DNA of 64,000 bases. Origin: Mucilaginibacter sp. JRF. Lineage in GTDB: Bacteria; Bacteroidota; Bacteroidia; Sphingobacteriales; Sphingobacteriaceae. The notes below the pieces were generated by a model. It had not been told where the DNA came from and searched no databases. It saw only the letters and a program-made list of their open reading frames with translations. The stretch is taken from the NCBI RefSeq assembly GCF_015223065.1, contig NZ_JADFBY010000004.1:248001-312000 (forward strand), read 5' to 3'. The position numbers were made by a program, and so were the translations under genes. Positions 41,945 through 49,489 of the stretch are shown here, piece after piece. Each line of letters begins with the position of its first letter. Positions within the stretch are counted from its first letter, which is position 1.

Positions 41945-42709
41945 ATGGCAATACGCAACAAACTATACTTCGCATCCGATTTTCATTTGGGTACCGATAG
42001 CTACGGCCCCAGCCGCGACCGTGAAGCACGCATCACTCGCTGGCTCGACAGTATTAAGCACGATGCCGCCGAGCTATTTTTAATGGGCGATGTATTTGAG
42101 TTTTGGTTTGAGTACAAAACCGTAGTACCCAAAGGCTACATACGCTTTTTAGGCAAACTGGCCGAACTGACCGATGCCGGCGTAAAGCTTTACATATTTA
42201 AAGGTAACCACGATATGTGGATGTTCAGCTACTTTACTGAAGAGCTGGGCGCCACCATTATCAGCAATGAGCTGGAGATTGAGCGTAACGGCAAAAAATT
42301 CTTTCTGCACCATGGCGATGGCCTTGGCCCGGGCGATGAGGGCTACAAGATCCTGAAAAAAGTTTTCCGCAGTAAGTTGTGCCAATGGCTGTTCGCCCGC
42401 CTGCATCCTAACCTGGGTATCGGCATTGCCGGTGCGTGGTCGCAGCAAAGCAGGGATAAACACCTTAAAAAGCCCGACCTTAAACCCGGCGAGCACGAGT
42501 GGCTGGTAACCTACAGCAACGAGGTACTTGAGCAAAAACATTACGATTACTTTATTTTTGGCCACCGCCACCTGCCTATGGATGTGCCGTTAAATAAAGG
42601 CAGCTGCTACATTAACCTGGGCGAATGGTTTAATTATAACTCGTACGCTGTTTTTGACGGGGAGAACCTTAGCCTTGAGTATTTTGAAAATACTACCGTG
42701 CGCCCTTAA
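41945..42709 (+). CDS. lpxH: UDP-2,3-diacylglucosamine diphosphatase
   Basis: 254 aa. Calcineurin-like metallophosphoesterase that makes lipid X in lipid A synthesis. Motif order: FASDFHLGTDSYG, LMGDVFEFWFEYK, FKGNHDMWMFS, HHGDGLGPGDEGY and FGHRHLPMD, all characteristic of LpxH in this phylum. Promoter spacing makes the mRNA nearly leaderless, and the start is ATG 41945. Peripheral membrane attachment is typical; no signal peptide is needed or seen. The next gene, prfA, has its own promoter. Confidence 0.88.
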   Translation: MAIRNKLYFASDFHLGTDSYGPSRDREARITRWLDSIKHDAAELFLMGDVFEFWFEYKTVVPKGYIRFLGKLAELTDAGVKLYIFKGNHDMWMFSYFTEELGATIISNELEIERNGKKFFLHHGDGLGPGDEGYKILKKVFRSKLCQWLFARLHPNLGIGIAGAWSQQSRDKHLKKPDLKPGEHEWLVTYSNEVLEQKHYDYFIFGHRHLPMDVPLNKGSCYINLGEWFNYNSYAVFDGENLSLEYFENTTVRP

Positions 42710-42748
42710 CGTTTACCTTTCGCTGAAAAATATCCCGCAAAAAAACCG

Positions 42749-42756
42749 TACTTTTG
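42749..42756 (+). promoter_or_regulatory. -7 box TACTTTTG of prfA
   Basis: TACTTTTG, 48 nt before the ATG at 42805. Confidence 0.6.
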
Positions 42757-42804
42757 TGCACTTTTTAGCACGGCACTTTGTCGGGCTAACTGACTGATAT
42801 TTTT

Positions 42805-43878
42805 ATGTTAGATAAATTAGAAGCTATACACCAACGCTGGAAAACAGTAGAAGGTGAACTGAGCAGCCCTGATGCCATGGCTGACATGAAGCGTTTTGCT
42901 CAGCTGAATAAGGAATATAAGGATTTGAACAAGATTGTTGACGAGTATTTTATCTACCGCAACATCATGAGTAATATTGATACCAATAAGGAGATACTGG
43001 CTACTGAAAAGGATGCTGAGTTTCGCGACATGGCCAAAGAGGAGCTGGATACCTTATTAGTACAGCAAGAGGAAAAAGAGGAACAGATACGTTTAATGCT
43101 GATCCCTAAAGATCCGGAAGATTCAAAGAATGCCATTATTGAGATACGTGGCGGTACAGGTGGTGACGAGGCTGCCCTTTTTGCCGGCGACCTTTACCGT
43201 ATGTACATGCGCTTTTGCGAAAAACGCGGCTGGCGTACCGAATTGGTTGACTATACCGAAGGTACATCAGGCGGTTATAAGGAGATCGTGTTCAACGTAT
43301 TGGCTGAGGATGCTTACGGCACATTAAAATTTGAATCGGGCGTGCACCGTGTACAACGTGTGCCAGATACCGAAACACAAGGCCGTGTACATACTTCGGC
43401 AGCATCAGTAGTGGTATTGCCCGAAGTTGATGAGTTTGACATCGACCTGAATATGAATGATATCCGTAAGGATCTGTTCTGTGCTTCAGGCCCGGGTGGT
43501 CAGTCGGTTAACACTACCTACTCGGCCGTTAGGTTAACACACATACCTACCGGTTTGGTTGCTCAATGCCAGGATCAAAAATCGCAGTTGAAGAACTTTG
43601 ATAAGGCCTTACAGGTATTACGCTCACGTGTTTACGAAATGGAGCTGCAAAAACACCTGGAGGAAACATCTAAGAAACGTAAAACCATGGTTGCTACCGG
43701 CGACCGTTCGGCTAAGGTACGTACCTACAATTTCCCGCAAGGTCGTTTAACTGAGCACCGCATTGGTCTTACCATCTACAACCTGCCCGAAGTAATGAAC
43801 GGCGGTATACAGGATATAATGGAAGCCCTGCAATTTGCCGAGAACGCCGAGAAACTAAAAGAAGGAACGGTAGCGTAA
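42805..43878 (+). CDS. prfA: Peptide chain release factor 1
   Basis: 357 aa, normal length. RF1 terminates translation at UAA and UAG. The GGQ motif is in CASGPGGQSVNTTYSAVRL (about residues 226-244). The anticodon-like region is around residues 180-190 (TETQGRVHTSAASV). The central part IEIRGGTGGDEAALFAGDLY is the conserved domain 2/4 start, and the C-terminal helix is LKEGTVA. No programmed frameshift is seen, as expected for RF1. Confidence 0.96.
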   Translation: MLDKLEAIHQRWKTVEGELSSPDAMADMKRFAQLNKEYKDLNKIVDEYFIYRNIMSNIDTNKEILATEKDAEFRDMAKEELDTLLVQQEEKEEQIRLMLIPKDPEDSKNAIIEIRGGTGGDEAALFAGDLYRMYMRFCEKRGWRTELVDYTEGTSGGYKEIVFNVLAEDAYGTLKFESGVHRVQRVPDTETQGRVHTSAASVVVLPEVDEFDIDLNMNDIRKDLFCASGPGGQSVNTTYSAVRLTHIPTGLVAQCQDQKSQLKNFDKALQVLRSRVYEMELQKHLEETSKKRKTMVATGDRSAKVRTYNFPQGRLTEHRIGLTIYNLPEVMNGGIQDIMEALQFAENAEKLKEGTVA

Positions 43879-43896
43879 TTGCACCAACCAATACCC

Positions 43897-43935
43897 GATA
43901 TGCAAGTGTTATAAAATGTTAAACACTTGCATATC
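43897..43935. promoter_or_regulatory. Perfect 14-bp inverted repeat before the HYC_CC_PP gene
   Basis: GATATGCAAGTGTT (43897-43910) and AACACTTGCATATC (43922-43935) flank an 11-nt spacer. The right arm contains the TTG at 43927-43929 that would be the -33 element, so a repressor bound here would block the promoter. It could also be the transcription end of prfA, but no T tract follows. Confidence 0.6.
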
Positions 43936-43949
43936 ATCATAAAAGCACA

Positions 43950-43957
43950 TAGATTTG
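43950..43957 (+). promoter_or_regulatory. -7 box TAGATTTG of the HYC_CC_PP gene
   Basis: TAGATTTG with TTG at 43927-43929, 20 nt upstream. The ATG at 43962 is 4 nt past the box, so initiation would be essentially leaderless. Confidence 0.6.
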
Positions 43958-43961
43958 TGTT

Positions 43962-44357
43962 ATGCTTAAAAGATCAGGCGTTATAACTTTACTGCTGCTG
44001 TACTTTGCTACAGTATCCGGTTTCGCCCTGAACTTTCATTACTGCGGTAATACGGTAGCATCCGTAAAAATTGTGCAGCCTGCCAAAAAATGCCACTCCG
44101 AAACAGCGGCTTCAAAAATGAAGTGCTGCAAAGATAAAAAGGTAGATGTTAAGGTAAAGGATGCTCATCAGGCCGAAAAACCACAATCGCTATTAAGCAA
44201 AGTATTTTCATTTGATATTGCCGCGCTGCCATTCGAGGAGTTCTTTCTATCGGCACAACGCGCCTTATTTGATAAGCTTTTTGACCGTGGCCCACCGGAT
44301 AATGAGCCGCAGAGCAAGCAATCCATTTTCCTCATCAACTGCAACTTCCGTATCTGA
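43962..44357 (+). CDS. HYC_CC_PP family protein (copper-associated)
   Basis: 131 aa. Signal peptide or N-terminal anchor (LKRSGVITLLLLYFATVSG), then FHYCGNTVAS, a MKCCKDKKVD pair of Cys and a late DRGPPDNEP, the pattern that names this Bacteroidota family. Cys/His and CC pairs suggest soft-metal binding. It precedes the HMA-domain gene by 86 nt on the same strand, and both have Cys pairs, so a shared role in copper handling is likely. The palindrome upstream suggests it is regulated by metal or by another ligand. The biochemical role is not established here. Confidence 0.82.
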   Translation: MLKRSGVITLLLLYFATVSGFALNFHYCGNTVASVKIVQPAKKCHSETAASKMKCCKDKKVDVKVKDAHQAEKPQSLLSKVFSFDIAALPFEEFFLSAQRALFDKLFDRGPPDNEPQSKQSIFLINCNFRI

Positions 44358-44443
44358 TTCAAAAAATTAGTTTAAGATCAATTGCACGTGCTGTTTAACC
44401 GGCTCGTGATACATTTTTTTACATTAATTTTTTTGATAACGAT

Positions 44444-44941
44444 ATGAAAACCTTAAAAATATTCATAGCCATAATGGCTATATCTGTTGGCGTTGCCAAA
44501 GCCCAATTCACCAAAGCCGAAGTACAGGTTAGCGGCCTCACCTGCTCCATGTGCTCAAAAGCGACCGAAAAATCACTACGATCATTAAGCTTTGTAGGCG
44601 ATGTAAAGCCCGACCTGAACCGCAACATCTTCATTGTAACCTTTAAAAAGGATGCCGCTGTTGATTTTGATAAACTGAGCAGCAAAGTGCAAAGCGCGGG
44701 CTTTTCGGTTAATAACCTGAAAGCTACCTACAACTTTGCCAGCACCAAACTCAGCAACAACATGTTCGAGTATTCGGGCAAGCACTTTCACCTGGTAAAC
44801 GCCAGCGACAAAGACCTCAACGGCCCCGTAGCCATCACCTTTTTAGACAAAGGCTTTGCCCCTACCGCCACCAACAAAAAGTACGCCCCGCAAAAACCCG
44901 CCACACCTGATGGTAAGAAGGTTTATTGTGTAGCGATATAA
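44444..44941 (+). CDS. Exported HMA-domain (heavy-metal-binding) protein
   Basis: 165 aa. Signal peptide (MKTLKIFIAIMAISVGVAKA). The HMA fold (about 25-90) has VSGLTCSMCSKATEKSLRSL with a CxxC metal site, then IVTFKKDAAVDFDKLSSKVQ and AGFSVNNLKATY. The C-terminal part (YSGKHFHLVNASDKDLNG to KKVYCVAI) has a single further Cys. Such proteins bind Cu(I) or a similar soft metal in the periplasm, here probably delivering it to or from the neighbouring HYC_CC_PP protein. Repeats of the R2/R1 type begin 12 nt after the stop. Confidence 0.85.
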   Translation: MKTLKIFIAIMAISVGVAKAQFTKAEVQVSGLTCSMCSKATEKSLRSLSFVGDVKPDLNRNIFIVTFKKDAAVDFDKLSSKVQSAGFSVNNLKATYNFASTKLSNNMFEYSGKHFHLVNASDKDLNGPVAITFLDKGFAPTATNKKYAPQKPATPDGKKVYCVAI

Positions 44942-44953
44942 GCACGCACCTTT

Positions 44954-45034
44954 GTCATTTCGAGCGATAGCGACAAATCTGCACGCGTTTATAATTAGGC
45001 GAGAGATTTCTCCTCGTACCTCGTTCGAAATGAC
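44954..45034. repeat. R2 palindromic element
   Basis: GTCATTTCGAGCGATAGCG left end and CTCGTTCGAAATGAC right end, with AAATCTG/GAGATTTCTC inside. Confidence 0.7.
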
Positions 45035-45062
45035 AAAAAAGAAGTGCTATGAATAAAAAGAA

Positions 45063-45386
45063 GCGGTGGCCTGGCAGAAAACCGGGCCTGGGAGTATGGC
45101 CTTGCGGGCGGAAGGTTTTTTCTGCCTTGATGTTTGGTTACTTTGCATCTAAGGTAAAGTAACTGGCCTCTGCGGCCAAGAGCAGGCTGACGATTCGTTT
45201 AAAGCACAAGCCTTAGATAAAAGCACTTTCACTGCTAATGAGCACAAGGATATGCTTTATTATCGTTAGTGGTTGTCACTTTCTTTTTTGCAGAAAAAAG
45301 AAAGTAACCAAAGAAAAACTGCCGGCTGTTTAATTTTCTATTTACGGTAGTGCTTCAACCTGCTACCCGAAAATTAAGAGGCCGGA
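45063..45386 (+). repeat. R1 structured repeat, copy D (diverged 3' half)
   Basis: The 5' half matches B and C (GGCAGAAAACC..GGTTTTTTCTGCC, GTTACTTT/AAAGTAAC, TGGCC-TCTGC-GGCCA). In the 3' half, CTTTCTTTTTTG/AAAAAAGAAAG replaces TTTCTTTTG/CAAAAGAAA, and TTAATTTTC (45330-45338) / GAAAATTAA (45369-45377), inside GCCGG..GCCGG, replaces GCCCGG/CCGGGC. The pairing is kept while the sequence is not. Confidence 0.75.
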
Positions 45387-45439
45387 GAATTGGTTATGAT
45401 TGGTTTTTGCTTTTACTTCTTTTTCAATTTTTAACCTAT

Positions 45440-45513
45440 GTCATCTCGAACGATAGTGAGAGATCTGTCTGCGTTCATAGTCAGGCGGCAGATTTCTCCT
45501 TCGTCGAAATGAC
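45440..45513. repeat. R2 palindromic element (diverged)
   Basis: GTCATCTCGAACGATAGTG and TCGTCGAAATGAC, with AGATCTG/CAGATTTCTC inside. Confidence 0.6.
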
Positions 45514-45534
45514 AAAGTATATTCAACACTACAC

Positions 45535-45616
45535 GTCATTGCGAGGTACGAAGCAATCTCTTTAAGATATTCTTCAATACAAGTCGCTCGGGGATTGCTT
45601 CGTTCCTCGCAATGAC
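45535..45616. repeat. R2b palindromic element (GTCATTGCGAGG)
   Basis: GTCATTGCGAGGTACGAAGC..AATC at the left and GATTGCTTCG..CCTCGCAATGAC at the right form a long inverted repeat of a type seen in many bacterial genomes. Confidence 0.75.
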
Positions 45617-45629
45617 GTGGTTTAAATCA

Positions 45630-45664
45630 AGTCGTCCCCCTTGGGGAGGATTTAGGAGGGGTTT
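45630..45664 (+). repeat. R3 module next to the following start codon
   Basis: GTCCCCCTTGGGGAGG then ATTTAGGAGGGG; the AGGAGG lies 8 nt before the ATG at 45667 and so is positioned like a Shine-Dalgarno sequence. Confidence 0.6.
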
Positions 45665-45666
45665 CT

Positions 45667-46467
45667 ATGAAAAAAATACTATTCATCGCCATGCTAATGG
45701 CGATCACTATAACAACCTACGCTCAGGAGCTTTACGTTAATACCGAACCGGCCAGCAACATGGCGGCACGATCATTAGGTATACGGGTGGAAAATCAGGG
45801 CTTTTTTGAGCCGGAGTACAAAAACCGCAGCACTATTGAGCTGATGTACGGCGCGAGCAAATACTTTATGTTTCATGGCTCGGCCTATATGTCAAACTTT
45901 TACCGGCAGGGACAACGGTTCGAGGGCGGCAGCGTGTATGCCAAATACCGGTTTTTATCGGTCGATTCTGTGCAGCGGCATTTCAGGGGGGCTGTGTTCG
46001 TTAAGGCATCGAGCATCAAAAACCCGCTGGTTAATCAGGAAATATCATTGGAGGGCGACAACTCCGGTATACAGAGCGGCTTGATATTTACACAACTGAT
46101 GCACAAGCTGGCCCTATCCGGCTCGGCAAGTTACCTGCGCGGGTTTGACAACCGTGGCGGGTATAACTTCCCGGATGGCAATGCCCGTAACAGCGTCGGC
46201 TATAGTTTATCGGCAGGGTATCTGCTCCTACCCAAAAAGTATGAGAATTACGATCAGGTAAACCTTAACCTGTATGTTGAACTGCTTGGCAAAACCAACC
46301 CCGGCCATGCGCAAAGTTACTTGGATATTGCCCCGGCGGTACAGTTAATATTCAACAGCGTTTGCCGGTTAGATTTGAGTTACCGCACACCTTTATATAA
46401 TGATATGGTGCGCAACAGCAAGAATATGTATTTGCTGAGGTTTGAGTATAATATTTTTGGATTGTAG
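45667..46467 (+). CDS. Outer-membrane barrel-like protein, unknown function
   Basis: 266 aa. Signal peptide (MKKILFIAMLMAITITTYA). The mature part is strand-rich with aromatic ends: ASNMAARSLGIRVENQGFFE, NRSTIELMYGASKYFMFHGS, YAKYRFLSVDSVQRHFRGAV, LSLSYRT-like strands and the final LLRFEYNIFGL. No conserved cysteines. It follows the copper-type pair beyond a 700-bp repeat cluster and may serve the same system, but this rests only on nearness. No named family is assigned. Confidence 0.75.
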   Translation: MKKILFIAMLMAITITTYAQELYVNTEPASNMAARSLGIRVENQGFFEPEYKNRSTIELMYGASKYFMFHGSAYMSNFYRQGQRFEGGSVYAKYRFLSVDSVQRHFRGAVFVKASSIKNPLVNQEISLEGDNSGIQSGLIFTQLMHKLALSGSASYLRGFDNRGGYNFPDGNARNSVGYSLSAGYLLLPKKYENYDQVNLNLYVELLGKTNPGHAQSYLDIAPAVQLIFNSVCRLDLSYRTPLYNDMVRNSKNMYLLRFEYNIFGL

Positions 46468-46491
46468 CCCCCCGGCCCCCTAAAGGGGGAG
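46467..46491. repeat. R3-like module at a gene end
   Basis: GCCCCCCGGCCCCCTAAAGG then GGGAG, directly at the stop codon of the barrel gene. Confidence 0.5.
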
Positions 46492-46497
46492 TTATTG

Positions 46498-46529
46498 CAC
46501 AAGCCCTTTCAGTTTTGTTAGGGCTTGTG
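46498..46529. terminator. Terminator between convergent genes
   Basis: CACAAGCCCT (46498-46507) / AGGGCTTGTG (46520-46529). T-rich loop; weak tail. Confidence 0.7.
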
Positions 46530-46531
46530 TG

Positions 46532-47065
46532 TTAAAATCCATATTTCTTCCGTGTTTCGGTAATATGTGCCAGATGATGGCGGCCGTGCCATGAGTAGGT
46601 GGCCAGCGTTTTTTTCAATGAGTTGGTTGCGCCGGTTTCAGGGTGGATGAAGGTGCGTTCCCACTCGTTTGGGGTAAAGCTTTCAAACAGCACTATCATG
46701 CGCTGGTGTATACCGTCGAGCATTTTTAGCGAGGGTTCAACGGGCAAATGGTAATCGGCTTGCAGGGCCCAGTAGGCTTCTTCGTAGGGTTTTATGGTCG
46801 GGTTATCCTCGGTAAGGGCAAGCTTAATGCGGGTAATGGAGTTCATGTGACTGTCGGCTACGTGGTGCACCACCTGCCTTAGCGTCCAGCCGCCTTTGCG
46901 GTATGGGGTGTTCAGGTCATCATCATTTAAACCAATAACCGCCTGCCTTAATTGCCCCGGCAGCATGCGTATATCATTCATCCAACGGTACAGGTCATCA
47001 TCCGTGTACGATGCCGGGGTTTGAAACTTGCCTATCGGGTAGCGCATTTGTTCGTCGGTAAGCAT
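46532..47065 (-). CDS. DinB/YfiT-family putative metal-dependent hydrolase
   Basis: 177 aa. Four-helix DinB fold: RWMNDIRMLPGQLRQAV, GWTLRQVVHHVADSHMNS, YSWHGRHHLAHITET. The His residues in VHHVADSH and HGRHHLAH are the conserved metal-binding triad. The YPIGKF and GKFQTPASY start is typical of YfiT-type proteins, some of which use bacillithiol. The reaction is unknown here. It is convergent with the preceding barrel gene and divergent from the FAD-dependent oxidoreductase. Confidence 0.88.
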   Translation of the reverse strand: MLTDEQMRYPIGKFQTPASYTDDDLYRWMNDIRMLPGQLRQAVIGLNDDDLNTPYRKGGWTLRQVVHHVADSHMNSITRIKLALTEDNPTIKPYEEAYWALQADYHLPVEPSLKMLDGIHQRMIVLFESFTPNEWERTFIHPETGATNSLKKTLATYSWHGRHHLAHITETRKKYGF

Positions 47066-47149
47066 AGCAATATTATATTATGTATTAATTTTTTAGTTCA
47101 ACAAGGTTTTGCCCAAATTAGCGTTTTGTATTTTGTTATTTAAAGCCTG

Positions 47150-48964
47150 ATGTTAAAAAAGTTACTACTGCTTTGTATTTTCCTAAAATGTTCTGTTTGT
47201 TTTGCCGAAACTATTAAAACCGATGTACTTGTTATTGGCGGCAGTGCCAGCGGCACCGCGGCAGCCATACAATGCGCGCGCAGCAACGTAAAAACCATGC
47301 TGATTGAAACCGGCCCCTGGCTTGGCGGCAGCATAACGGCGGGCGGCATTTGCGTACTCCCGGCAAACAGAAACTTTCAATCGGGTATATGGGCGGAGTT
47401 TCGCAGGCATGTTACCGCGTTCTACAAAAAAACACCGGGGTATGATACCACACTAAACGCCATACTGCGTTACGAACCTTACACCGGCGCGGCCATCCTC
47501 AAAAAAATAGCCGATACGGTAAAAAATCTAACCTACAAACTCAATACGCCCTACACCAATCTTAAAAAAGATGGTACGGGCTGGGAGCTTACCATCACCG
47601 AAAAAAACGAATCCATAACCATCAAGGCCCGTGTGTTGATAGATGCTACCGAATTGGCCGATGCCGCCACCGCCGTAGGGGTAAAATTTGATGCCGGTAC
47701 CGATAGTCGCACGCAAACAGGCGAGGCACTGGCCCAGACCAATGCCACTTCCGAAATTCAGGATATCAGCTTTGCCGCCATAGTGAAGGATAACGGCCGG
47801 GCGGCTGATCGTACCATCAAAAAACCTGAAGGCTATGACCCGGCAGCGTACAGCTGCCTTAAAGGCGTCGACGTAAAAAAATTATTGGCCGATAGTAAAC
47901 TGCCTAATGATAAATACCTGATCAACTGGTGTGCTAATCAATACTCTGTTTCGGTAGAACAGTTAACGCCCGAGAATCGTGCCCAAACATTTAAAAAGGC
48001 ACGCATGCATACCCTCGGACTGATCTATTACCTGCAAACCGTTTTAGGTTACAAAAGCTTTAGCTTAGAGGAATATAATACGCCCGATAAACTACCATAC
48101 ATTCCCTTTGTGCGCGAATATCAGCGGGCTAACGGCATCCTTAAGTTTAATATTGATGATATATATCAACCTTATTCAAGGCCGAACAAACTTTACCGTA
48201 CATCCATATCTGTAGGCGATGCCTTGCCCATGCAAGCTTATAACGATGAAAAGAATAAGGTGAACTATCCGCCATTCCCGGCATACGGTATTCCGCTTAC
48301 GGCCTTTGTAGCCCGCGATGCCGAAAATTTGGTGATTACCGAAAAAGCGTTATCGGTAACCCACCTGGCCAACGCCACAACGGCCGATCCGGCAGTGCAA
48401 ATGACCTTGGGGCAAAGCGCCGGGGCAACAGCGGCATTCCTGGCATTTTTTAAAACCACTACCAAAAACCTGCATGTACGTATCATTCAGGGTGAGGTGC
48501 TTGATCATAAGGGTTACATCTTCCCTATCAGTGATATTCCGTTTAGTGATCCGTATTTCCGCGCTGTGCAGCAGGTTTGTGCTACGGGTTTATTGCAAGG
48601 CATTTTTAAAGCTGAAGGCGATCATGTAGCCATGATCTTTCAGCCGGATTCAACCATCAATACGGCCGATATCAAACCATTATTAAACGAGTATTACACA
48701 CGCGCGTTCATCTGGTTCAACCAAAACAAACCGGGCGAAAAATTTACGGTGGGCAACCTCATGTCGTTCATTAGCGATGTTACCCTTACCGACCCCGAAA
48801 CGCTGAAAAAGATGATGCAGAAAAACTGGCAACCGGTATACAAATTCAAATCGACGTTTGATATGAACCGCCCTGTTACCCGTTACGAGTTTGCAGCGCT
48901 GGCCAATAAATTCATTAATCCGTTTGCCCGCAGGGTAGACCTTACCGGCCGTATAATTAATTGA
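47150..48964 (+). CDS. Secreted FAD-dependent oxidoreductase
   Basis: 604 aa. Signal peptide (MLKKLLLLCIFLKCSVCFA). The Rossmann dinucleotide site is KTDVLVIGGSASGTAAAIQC with TMLIETGPWLGGSITAGG, so FAD binding is secure. The middle contains DGLRQYQRAN-like and YIPFVREYQRANGI segments and a late NATTADPAVQMTLGQSAGAT, as in FAD-dependent oxidoreductases of this phylum whose substrates are mostly unknown. The C-terminal 120 residues carry no FAD motif. The lipoprotein gene at 48970 begins 5 nt after its stop, so the two are probably an operon. Confidence 0.88.
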   Translation: MLKKLLLLCIFLKCSVCFAETIKTDVLVIGGSASGTAAAIQCARSNVKTMLIETGPWLGGSITAGGICVLPANRNFQSGIWAEFRRHVTAFYKKTPGYDTTLNAILRYEPYTGAAILKKIADTVKNLTYKLNTPYTNLKKDGTGWELTITEKNESITIKARVLIDATELADAATAVGVKFDAGTDSRTQTGEALAQTNATSEIQDISFAAIVKDNGRAADRTIKKPEGYDPAAYSCLKGVDVKKLLADSKLPNDKYLINWCANQYSVSVEQLTPENRAQTFKKARMHTLGLIYYLQTVLGYKSFSLEEYNTPDKLPYIPFVREYQRANGILKFNIDDIYQPYSRPNKLYRTSISVGDALPMQAYNDEKNKVNYPPFPAYGIPLTAFVARDAENLVITEKALSVTHLANATTADPAVQMTLGQSAGATAAFLAFFKTTTKNLHVRIIQGEVLDHKGYIFPISDIPFSDPYFRAVQQVCATGLLQGIFKAEGDHVAMIFQPDSTINTADIKPLLNEYYTRAFIWFNQNKPGEKFTVGNLMSFISDVTLTDPETLKKMMQKNWQPVYKFKSTFDMNRPVTRYEFAALANKFINPFARRVDLTGRIIN

Positions 48965-48969
48965 TCGGC

Positions 48970-49383
48970 ATGAAAAAATCGTGGTTGATATTATTGGTGT
49001 TGTTAGGGGCCTGTTCGTCTGCCCACGAGGAGCAGATCACGGTAAAGGTTAGCGGTAAAAACGAGATCAGGATACATGGTGTACCTGCCGAAGCGTTAAA
49101 GCAACTGGCACGTGATACCTCGAATACTATATGGCTAAGCTTATTGCCGGTATATCGCCAACCTGCCAATGAGGACCTGATTGATGACCAGCCCGAGCAG
49201 CCCGGAAAATACAAAATCGTGAATTCCGATATCAGTTTTACGCCTGATACGGCCTTTGTAAAAGGGCAGCCATATTTTGTGCGTTACTACCGCTATGCCG
49301 AGGGCGGCAGCCTGTGGGATATAGTGCGTAAAAAGAACAAACCGGGCGAACACCCGTACACCGATGTGCCTTTTAAACTATAA
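48970..49383 (+). CDS. Lipoprotein of unknown function
   Basis: 137 aa from MKKSWLILLVLLGACSS (48970; the TTG at 48961 in the same frame overlaps the upstream stop). The lipobox is LLGACSS, Cys about 16. The mature part is a beta-rich domain: EQITVKVSGKNEIRIHGVPA, WLSLLPVYRQPANED, VNSDISFTPDTAFVKGQPYF and VRYYRYAEGGSLWDIVRK. It starts 5 nt after the FAD oxidoreductase stop, which suggests the two act together. No family recognised. Confidence 0.65.
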   Translation: MKKSWLILLVLLGACSSAHEEQITVKVSGKNEIRIHGVPAEALKQLARDTSNTIWLSLLPVYRQPANEDLIDDQPEQPGKYKIVNSDISFTPDTAFVKGQPYFVRYYRYAEGGSLWDIVRKKNKPGEHPYTDVPFKL

Positions 49384-49414
49384 CAAAGTACTTGAAAAAC
49401 AAAATAAATATACT

Positions 49415-49422
49415 TATATTTG
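49415..49422 (+). promoter_or_regulatory. -7 box TATATTTG of rimP-nusA-infB
   Basis: TATATTTG, followed about 14 nt later by a terminator-like hairpin (49436-49465). Confidence 0.65.
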
Positions 49423-49435
49423 CATTTGAAATACG

Positions 49436-49465
49436 GAGGGGGCTGGTAGCCCCCTCTTTTATTTT
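49436..49465 (+). terminator. Terminator-like hairpin in the rimP leader (possible attenuator)
   Basis: GAGGGGGC (49436-49443) - TGGTA - GCCCCCTC (49449-49456), then TTTTATTTT. It lies between the -7 box and the rimP ATG at 49490, so transcription into the operon must pass it. Confidence 0.7.
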
Positions 49466-49489
49466 ACCGATAAAAACGGAAACAAGTAC

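Noticed and set aside
43897..43935. Simple prfA terminator
   Set aside because: The stem is followed by no T tract and the right arm lies over the next promoter; operator preferred, though not proved.
45350..45565. 71-aa open frame in the repeat cluster
   Set aside because: Runs across R1, R2 and R2b repeats; no coding character.
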